Origin: Aurifilum marmelostoma
Taxonomy: Eukaryota > Ascomycota > Sordariomycetes > Diaporthales > Cryphonectriaceae
DNA: 64,000 bases
Direction of reading: 5' to 3'
Assembly: GCA_027559495.1 (NCBI GenBank)
Contig: JAMXSV010000004.1
Span: 2,159,001 to 2,223,000 of the forward strand
Positions 57,292 through 64,000 of the stretch are shown here, piece after piece; position 1 is the first letter of the stretch, and each line of letters starts with the position of its first letter. A program made the position numbers and the translations under genes. The notes below the pieces were generated by a model. The model saw nothing but the letters and a program-made list of their open reading frames with translations, was not told the origin of the DNA and did no database searches.

Positions 57292-58605
57292 ATGTCTGTG
57301 GAGGTTTGGCCTTCTCTGCCTCCGGAGCAACTACAACCGGCTGTCGACCAGACACAGGTGAGTTTTCTCTTTCCTTGCTTGCCATCTTCAGGACTATTCT
57401 CTAGTCCTCATGATGGTTGTTACCCACGGGACAATTGTTTGCGATGACGGGTGGTTCTTACTACACAACCTTCCGTCCTGTCGCTTGTTCGGCCCAGCAG
57501 AATACAGACCCAGCTGACAACCACTGCTCGCCCGCAGCGAAGAGAATTGGAATGGCTCCTCAATGAGCTGAACGAGACGCTTCACAACCTCAAGTCTGGC
57601 CTCGAAGACTGCTACGCCCTCCTGGCACCCGTCGACCCTGGCAGCACGCTCGTCGTGAGCACACCGCGGAACGAGATCGTGAAAGGACATGTCACACGTG
57701 TTGGGACACGGATAGTCAAGGGCGTACGTACATGCATACATACAGACACCTGTTCCTCCCATGACGAGCAGCAAGAAAATAACACCAATTACTTCTCTAG
57801 ACCCTCACTCTCCGTCTCAAAACCCACCCTCAACAGACTTACACCATCTCCCCGACCTACCCGATCAGCCTCGCCCCGCTGACGACCCTACATGCCCTCC
57901 TCAATCACTCCGTCGAGCTTCTCGCCCTAACGCTAACCCACACGACACCTCCCTCGACACATCCCTCCTCTCCAGCTTCCCAACCGCCCCCCTTCGCCGA
58001 CACACAGCACCGCCGCCTTCCTCGCCGCCCAGCTCCTCCTTCTCTCCCAGTCCCTCGCCGAGGCCGCCTCCCTGCTCAAGGGTCCCCAGCCCCTGACGGC
58101 CTCCGACGCCACCTGGGTATCCAAGTCGTGTGTCCCGGACCACTTCGTCCCACCCACCGGCAGGGACCTGAGCGTCCACTGGGGCGTGCAGGACAGCTGT
58201 CTCGTGCTGTGGCTGCGCGCCCTCGAGCCTGCGGACGCGCCCGTCAGCGTAGGGTTCAAGCTAGCTCTGGCTATCGGCACCGCCAGACGGATCGAGCACG
58301 ACGAGGCGGATCAGGTGTTTGTTTATACGTACCCGGAGGCAGGAGAGACTGGGGCCAACAGCGGAGGGGGCGCGATCGGGGCCGGAGGACCAGCCGTGCA
58401 GGGCAGGAATAATAACAATAATATTAATAATAGTAAGGACGACCACCACAGGAGTAACGAGGTGCAGGTATACGTCAGAGAGAAGGTTCGGGTTGAGAGC
58501 GCAGACCCGAGTCTTTTGTCTCTGAGTGCAAAGCTTACGGCGTTAATGAACACGCTTGAGCTGGCGAGAGGCAATCTGGCCGCTGTTATGGGAGAGGAGT
58601 TCTGA
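57292..58605 (+). CDS. RAV2: Rogdi/Rav2-like RAVE complex subunit, frame broken near a C6 run
   Basis: RAVE/Rabconnectin complexes promote V-ATPase assembly. Exon 1 is 57292-57357 (MSVEVWPSLPPEQLQPAVDQTQ); exon 2 is 57538-57723 (RRELEWLLNELNETLHNLKSGLEDC to VGTRIVKG); the next exon starts at 57801 (TLTLRLKTHPQQTYTISP). Downstream, STAAFLAAQLLLLSQSLAEAASLLKGPQ and HWGVQDSCLVLWLRALEP are in a different frame, ending at 58605 with a Leu-rich helix. The switch lies between about 57912 and 58008. Either a 64-nt intron (57912-57975, GCTAAC branch, CCAG acceptor, weak GTCGAG donor) removes it, giving 330 aa, or one base is extra in the C6 run at 57987-57992. The intron would delete VELLALTLTH, which looks family-like, so an indel or sequence error is at least as likely. 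Confidence 0.75.
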
Positions 58606-58988
58606 AGGGTGACATACGACAAGTGAGAGTGGACAAGAGACAGAGGCGCCAGATACATACCCTCTTTACATGATGCCGAATACACACTTCTTACGGCGTC
58701 TAAAGGCGAAGAGGTCACGGCAGGCGGCCAATCTGGTTCCTAAATCTGCATTCACATAGAAAGAGGCACGCCAGATAGCTCAATGATGTATGGTTTATGA
58801 ACAATCCTTTCTCTTCAAGACTGTCGAGTCTGAACCCGAATACCTTTTCCAGCGCCATCTCTCAAAAAAGCAGACATAGTAATCAATACATGCGGTATGA
58901 GTAGGAGCTCCGAAGCTCCTTCGCAAATGCCACAGAGAGAAGTCTCCAGGTAGGCGGCGAGCTCAAATCTTGTCTGTCGCTTTCCCGT
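58606..58988. other. Convergent spacer
   Basis: 383 bp between the Rogdi and NIPSNAP stops; contains their 3' flanks only. Confidence 0.6.
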
Positions 58989-60133
58989 CTATGACACAGG
59001 TGACCAAGGCATAGGTATCAAGATCCTTGAGTGCATGGTCTGGATCAGCGGTACTGTCTTGTGCACCGTCTCCGCCCAGCCCGGTATGCGCCAGCAATCC
59101 TCGCGTCGAATCTTCCTCTCCTCCAGGTTGGCAAACTGCCACAGGTGGTGCACGGTATTCAGATCACCTATCTGCACGAACCAGGCGCCAACGCCCTCCA
59201 TCACCTCCCGGCGGGCCTGCAGGCCCCTACGCCAGTGTGTCTCCCACTCGAGAAGATTGCCAGGGTGCAGTGTGTAGGACCGCAGCTCGAAGACGCCACC
59301 CAGCTGTCGGGGAGGGGTGGTGGGCCAGAAGCTGAACTCCTGCATCAGGGAGGTCTTCTTGCTCTCGATCAGCTTCCTCAACTTGCGGTCGAAGTCGGGG
59401 AAATCGGGATGGTGGGAGATGGCATTGAGAGAGCCATGGTAGCCGGTGTAGCGCTGATACTCCCATATATGAACTGTCCCTCTTGTTAGATATGCCAGGG
59501 CAAGAGAAGTTTGGGGTGAAGGCTCGGGGGCAGGCACTACGCACCAAAGGTATCACAATCTCCGACCTCTGTCCGCCAGCTTCCGACCAGATGAACCTTG
59601 TTCTCAGGCAGGGAAGCCATGCGAGGGTACCATTTGCCCACGAGCTCGACATAGTCGTCCACCTTGTCTGGCTTGACCTGGTGGAACACGATGCTGTGGA
59701 CGTACTTTCCCCGGGCGATTACCTGCGAGAAGGATGCCTCGAGCTGGGCCTCGTGCTCTCGACCCTCCTTGGTACCGTAGATGAGCTTCGTCAGAGGGCC
59801 CTCCTTGCGTGGCCCTTCTTTCTCGGCAAATTCCTTGGCCCGTTCTTCATCGCCATCGTTTAGTGAGCTCAGGCCCGAGGTGTCAGTATCATGGGAAGAG
59901 GAAAAGGCACGAGACGCACTGGCTTCCCGCTCCTGCTGAGCTGCCACCAACTGCTCCCGGAATGTCTTCTGCTTTGCGTTGAACGACTCGTGATTCTCGG
60001 GATGGATGTCGCCAAGGGCGGGAGTACGCTTTGAGGGCGCTGCTGAGGTGGTGCTAAACAGCCGCACCGCGCTGGAGCACGGAGCGACTGTGGTCGCCTT
60101 GGCGGCAGCACGTGCGAGGCGTCGTGACAGCAT
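58989..60133 (-). CDS. NIPSNAP-family mitochondrial protein
   Basis: Exon 1 is 59545-60133 and exon 2 is 58989-59473 (intron 71 nt), 357 aa. The ATG at 60133 gives an Arg/Ala-rich N-terminus (MLSRRLARAAAKATTVAP, then RLFSTTSAAP) typical of a mitochondrial presequence; the longer frame upstream lacks this. A charged linker precedes two NIPSNAP/ferredoxin-like halves: YVHSIVFHQVKPDKVDDYVELVGKWYP with VGSWRTEVGDCDTFVHIWEYQRYTGY, then GGVFELRSYTLHPGNLLEWETHWRRGL with FVQIGDLNTVHHLWQFANLEERK. The intron splits the TFVHIWEY motif. Animal NIPSNAPs are mitochondrial matrix or surface proteins used as mitophagy signals; the fungal role is unclear. Head-to-head with ATP18. Confidence 0.9.
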
Positions 60134-61193
60134 CGTGATGGCGTTGGTGCTTGATGAACAACAAAGAGGGACAACAACAACGGGTTGGAACAAACGTCTT
60201 GAAAGGGAAGGGAAGACTTGGTGTATCAAAGAGAATGTGGTATTGAGGTGCGGGGCCCGTTTCGTTCTGAGACGAGGATGGTACGATTGTGGAATGCAGT
60301 TTGGGCGAAGAATGCACCGTGACAGATGGAGAAAAAGAGATGATCGAGCTTGTGAAGGCGGGCGTGAACAAAAGCCAGTAGAGTTGGAGCACGGTTGCCG
60401 TGAGAAGTCTCAGCAGGTGGAGGTAGAGAGGTACAGATAGAGGTCCGGGCGAGCGTTGCCAATCGCAGCAAAAGCAGAAGACAAGGGGGGTTTTGTTTGG
60501 TTGGCGAGCTGCAAGACGGGAAGTCAGAATGTGACCAGCCGTTAGAAGAGGACCCAAGGTGCTCTTCCACGTGGACTGTCAATATGTGCTGCACAACAAA
60601 ACGGACCGAAACAGCGCTCGGTAAGATGCCGCAATCAATGTGAAGGAGGGCCGTCTTGCTAGTCGATTGGTCGTAAAGGAAAGGGAGCTGTGTGGTAGTA
60701 AATGAATCCCAAAACGCAGAGCTCTCCCCCGCACTTTGTGACGAGGTATGCAGTGTTGCGCAGTTGTAACTTGTGGTTGGGAGGATGAGGACAGCTTCCC
60801 CAAGTGAGGGAGCAGCTCAACAGGAGGTAGCACCCCCAGAACTGGATTCCGGAGAAAGCTGGGGTAAGTAGATTGGGGGGAGGGGGGCAGGGGATGATGT
60901 CACCTCAGCGCTGCTTACCACAGTACAGTACTATCTAAGTATGTAGGGGGCAGGGTATCGCCTCAGAGAGACGGCAGGGGTGTGCGAATGGTCTGGATAG
61001 TATTGCTGACATAATACAGACAAGCCTGCCACACCTGCTGCCTCAGGCCACCACGATCGGGAATCCGCCGGAACAGCTCGAAAAAGGCTCGAACACCAAC
61101 GACGTCGCAACTCAGAGCCGCTCTATTGAAGCAACCATCACCGTCCCCATTCCGACCCTCTCTCACAACAGTCGAGATACCCACTCATTCAAG
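60134..61193. promoter_or_regulatory. Divergent promoter region NIPSNAP / ATP18
   Basis: 1.06 kb between opposing start codons. It includes G-rich sequence at 60876-60892 and CT-rich leader before ATP18. Open frames here overlap on both strands but have no protein features. Confidence 0.5.
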
Positions 61194-61629
61194 ATGTCTT
61201 GGCTCGGAGTCACCCCCCTTCAAGAAGTTCCCGGCGCCCGTCAGTACGTCAATTGCTATTCGAACCATCCTCTATTCGAAGCGCTTTTTTACTGATGACC
61301 CTACAGTGAAGCCGATGGCCCCGTTCTTCGCCGCCGGTACGTGATCACCCTTGAGCTCGAACTCGTCCACAAACGAACGCCATGGCCCTCTCTTACCCTC
61401 ATTGCAGGGACTGGGTGCTGAGGGGAGGGAGAACAGAAGCAAGCTGACGAGAGGAACAGGTCTCGTCATCGCCTACGGCATCAATGCCGCACAAAACGCG
61501 TCCATGAAGAGTATGTCACAGTGGATATGGATGTCTCATTGGGCCTGTGAAACTGACGCTGTGATGCTAGGCGACGAGTTCAAGAACGACCCCCGGAACC
61601 CTCTGGCCAAGACTGGTGGTGCGCACTAA
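61194..61629 (+). CDS. ATP18: ATP synthase subunit j (Atp18), apparent 1-nt frameshift in exon 1
   Basis: Small membrane subunit of the mitochondrial F1Fo-ATP synthase. Exons 61194-61243, 61307-61336, 61460-61510 and 61571-61629 assemble a product of about 62 aa. After the start MSWLGVTP the family text FKKFPAPV, KPMAPFFAAG, LVIAYGINAAQNASMK and SDEFKNDPRNPLAKTGGAH follows at consistent splice phases. The exon-1 start codon, however, is one base out of frame with FKKFPAPV; the switch lies at the C6 run 61213-61218. Five Cs would give a continuous protein. Since the gene is otherwise perfectly preserved, a sequence or assembly error is the simplest reading; a true null allele is possible. The hydrophobic segment APFFAAGLVIAYGI is the single membrane helix. 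Confidence 0.8.
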
Positions 61630-62999
61630 GATGGGAACGTTCGACGACCGAGTGGCAATGAGAGGAGCGAGTTGAAGACGGCCGATGCGACGATCGACGT
61701 CGCGACTTCTAAGACGGATTTGGGTGTATCATAGACAGCATCTAGACGAAACAATCGTACGGGGCTCTTTGACGACCGGATATATCATAACCGCGAACCT
61801 ATCTACGGCGCTATGCTTCAATGCTCTGCGATTTTGGTCAGCCACGGTCGAGACTTTTGTTGCATACATGGAGATCTGCTCAGTGCATGCACAACAAGAC
61901 AGCCGGCGTGTGCCATAATGGCAGTCTCACTGTCAGGTTATCCAGGTTACAATTGCAAGCCGGACGGCTGCTTGGCGGTACACTCGTACATATGACCTGT
62001 TCCTGGTCTGCATTCGTGAAGCTGACAATGCGAGATGACCCAAGCCATTTTAACTCTGGGGCGCTCTGAAGGCGAGGGACCTGACCACAATGTTGTGATG
62101 TGATGTGGTCCAGTGCGCCAGATACAACGATCCTATGCTGTTGCTCTCGAAACGTTAACTTGCTTTGCGTATGGTCTGCTCTGAGCCCAGTTCCTCAAAA
62201 TCTAGCCGGCGCAGCCTGGCTCGGCTGAGAGATAACAAATTCTCTATGACTCGGTCTACATCTGGAATTACGAGTCGAGTGATCTCAGGCCCGCTCTCTG
62301 GCCTCGCGAACTCGAACATAGCAGGCCTAAGTCAAGCACAATGGTACTTCTCTGTGTCGAAGCTTGTCACCGTATTGATGACACCGATGCTCAGTCAAAT
62401 TGACACTGTCTACATTCTCTTTGTTAATCGTGTACTGCGCTAGATGCGGCAGTATTGTTCTAATGAATGACACTTTTCATTTGAAGGCCGAGTCTGTCGT
62501 CTAAGCGCGCAGGTAGTAGAGCTTGAGATCTCTGGACGTCTTGAAGGTCAATTAGTCCGCAGTGCCCACTCCTCCCTTTAGACTGCACAGGGCATCCCAG
62601 CCAACTGAGTCCACAATAACAGCCATGCTGATTACCAGCTGCTCAATCGGCTGATGTATAGCCAGGTCCTCCTGTAACAAGATACACGAAACACGCGCAT
62701 AGCTAGCCATGTGTCTAAGGGCGGAAGGTAGCTCATCAGTACTGTTGCAGAAGGCTCCTAATCTTCCGATTTGATAAGTCCACCTGTACAACAACACCTC
62801 GTATTGTAAGGTCCCCTGTTGACTATCTCAAGAATATCTCGACTCGTGGCAGCCAGGGTATTTGGAGTTCTTCTCTCTCCCGAACATAATTTCTCTGGGG
62901 GATCGTGCCCGCTTGTCTTTCGGCCAAACAGAGCTCCGTTCGTCTAGAACGGCATGACCATGCAGTAAATATACAGAAGCTCTTGAGACGCCCATCCCA
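61630..62999. other. Intergenic region with weak coding remnants
   Basis: No intact gene is recognised. Two minus-strand frames have protein-like text and are described at 62155-62319 and in the findings. The remainder looks non-coding. Confidence 0.45.
62155..62319 (-). pseudogene. Possible terminal exon of a decayed gene
   Basis: A 54-aa minus-strand frame (MFEFARPESGPEITRLV to FEELGSEQTIRKAS) has helical, charged, protein-like text. It is preceded by a good acceptor (GACTTAG just upstream of GCCTGCTATG), suggesting a last exon. Upstream, at 62552-62700, another minus-strand frame (LPSALRHMASYARVSCILLQED) has similar character, but no splice path joins them convincingly. The family is unknown; it may be a degraded gene or chance. 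Confidence 0.25.
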
Positions 63000-63488
63000 C
63001 TAGACTTTGGTTGTGGTCGTTGGATCCGTTGGCGAGGTTGGCGGTAGGCTCTTCGACTTTGGTCGGTACTTCGGTTCCAATATTCCAAGCTACAAACAAC
63101 TGCATTAGCATCTCCGAGCATCTAGTCAGTGATCAAGATACTCACCATTGAAAGAAACCTCCACACCGTATCCGTGGGCTGTGCCCCAACACCGATCCAG
63201 TACTTAGCCCGGTCGATATCGATCCTGATGTCCTTGTGCAGCTTCCCCGATGAGTCATATGAGTCTTTCTTCGGTATGGGGTCGTATGTTCCTATGACCT
63301 CGAGAGGCTTGCTGTTTCGTGCCGTCCTGCAACATTTGAAAAGGCGGCTTGGTCAGCCAACACCAGATGAATTAAGAGGAACGTGCAGAGTGTGCGCCGC
63401 GGGTTTTGTACCTTGCATGTGCAACGACAATATTGTAAAAGGGGGCATTTGTCCGCCCAAAGCGGGCGAGCCTGAGTTTGACGACCAT
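63000..63488 (-). CDS. MRPS16: Mitochondrial small-subunit ribosomal protein bS16m
   Basis: Component of the mitochondrial 37S ribosomal subunit. Exons 63412-63488, 63146-63326 and 63000-63089 (introns 85 and 56 nt) give 115 aa, the usual size. The sequence opens MVVKLRLARFGRTNAPFYNIVVAHARTAR, continues NSKPLEVIGTYDPIP and RIDIDRAKYWIGVGAQPTDTVWRFLSMLGIL, and ends in a Thr/Pro/Lys-rich tail. These are hallmark bS16 motifs (R-L-x-R-x-G-x3-P-x-Y, G-x-Y-x-P, W-x-x-x-GAQPTDTV). The small first exon and frame changes between exons hide the gene in an unspliced reading. Head-to-head with the NAD(P)HX epimerase gene, 383 bp apart. Confidence 0.92.
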
Positions 63489-63871
63489 GGCTGCGCGTAC
63501 TTGGCTCAGCGAAGTGCTCCAGCCAGCGACGATGGATGCACCCGCGATCGAGGTCGATGTGGTGGTGAATTGCCGGCCTGCAACTTTTTGGGTGGGTCTG
63601 AAGCCCGCGTTGAAAGACCAATCAGCATGGAGTTGGCTTAGTCACGCCTCGATCGGCGTGTGTAAGTGACGTCGCCCGGATCGACTTCCCATTAATAAGA
63701 AATTCCGGGCACAGCGTCGAATCAGTATTATATTTCATTTCTGATACTTGTGATCCCATTCCCGTCTGCTCTCTTTACTGAACCAACTTCAATTTGGAGG
63801 AAGCAAAAGACGCAACAATAAAATTTTGTACTCCTTCGAGACTACCACAGGCAGACAAGGACGAGCTCACC
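63489..63871. promoter_or_regulatory. Divergent promoter bS16m / NAD(P)HX epimerase
   Basis: 383 bp between opposing ATGs. Both genes are compact housekeeping genes and may share this control region. No single motif could be assigned. Confidence 0.5.
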
Positions 63872-64000
63872 ATGGGGCTGAAGGTGGTGTTCCGTTCAGA
63901 CCCGTCTTGCTGAGTAGGCATGCACTGACAAATTCCCAGTACCTCAGCGCGAAAGCTGCTGCAGCTCTTGACAAGGAGCTCATGAGCACAGGGGCTTTCT
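63872..64000 (+). CDS. NNR1: NAD(P)H-hydrate epimerase, 5' end only
   Basis: Repairs hydrated NADH/NADPH by epimerising R-NAD(P)HX to the S form for the partner dehydratase. Exon 1 is just 12 nt (63872-63883, MGLK). After a 56-nt intron (63884-63939, CACTGAC branch, CCCAG acceptor), exon 2 reads YLSAKAAAALDKELMSTGAF and runs off the window. This opening is characteristic of fungal YjeF N-terminal (AIBP/NNRE) proteins. Identification rests on about 24 residues, but they fall in the conserved first helix. The enzyme is often dual cytosolic and mitochondrial. Confidence 0.8.

Overview
This is a nuclear segment from a filamentous ascomycete, most likely Pezizomycotina and probably a Sordariomycete-like genome. 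The genes are interrupted by short GT-AG introns (mostly 55 to 180 nt) with CTRAC-type branch points, and coding stretches favour C-ending codons. The protein set is fungal: a Dnf-type flippase, a GPI-anchored GH18 chitinase, Ser/Thr-rich wall proteins, an HsbA-like secreted protein and DUF5695/DUF5672 proteins. No bacterial operons, tRNA, rRNA or intact transposons were seen. Species cannot be named from the sequence alone.

Layout. 2.1-6.9 kb: phospholipid flippase (+). 8.1-9.2 kb: a degenerate array of roughly 80-bp repeats outside any gene. 9.4-11.1 kb: HhH-GPD DNA glycosylase (-). 14.4-17.4 kb: large PAN/mucin-like secreted protein (+). 18.3-19.0 kb: small Ser-rich GPI protein (-). 21.2-24.0 kb: secreted DUF5695-like protein (+). 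24.3-34.0 kb: five genes, all on the minus strand: a small Lys/Arg-rich protein, a coiled-coil-like protein, the Sqt1 WD40 ribosome-assembly chaperone, an HsbA-like protein and a DUF255/SPATA20-like thioredoxin-fold protein. 34.0-39.5 kb: gene-poor, AT-rich block. 39.5-42.5 kb: chitinase (+). 45.4-46.5 kb: DUF5672 protein (+). 46.8-47.9 kb: pirin (-). 48.8-51.0 kb: adenylosuccinate lyase with ten exons (+). 51-55 kb: second gene-poor, AT-rich block with one possible small gene. 55.0-64.0 kb: dense housekeeping cluster of an isochorismatase-like hydrolase, Pop7, Rogdi/Rav2, NIPSNAP, ATP synthase subunit j, mitochondrial ribosomal protein bS16m, and the start of NAD(P)HX epimerase at the right edge.

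How the genes relate. No single pathway unites the window. There are two functional groupings. The secreted or cell-surface genes (PAN-mucin, Ser-rich GPI, DUF5695, HsbA-like, chitinase, DUF5672) lie at 14-47 kb among long intergenic spaces. The housekeeping genes at 55-64 kb form three head-to-head pairs (Pop7/Rogdi, NIPSNAP/Atp18, bS16m/NNR epimerase); three of them are mitochondrial by family and a fourth often is.

Most notable: the repeat array at 8.1-9.2 kb; two conserved genes (Atp18, Rogdi) whose frames each break by one base next to a C6 run; 12-nt and 17-nt internal exons in adenylosuccinate lyase; a long HPHS-repeat linker in the chitinase; an apparent membrane anchor on a pirin; and a DNA glycosylase with a non-canonical Cys cluster. 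I did not find a clearly new multi-gene system.
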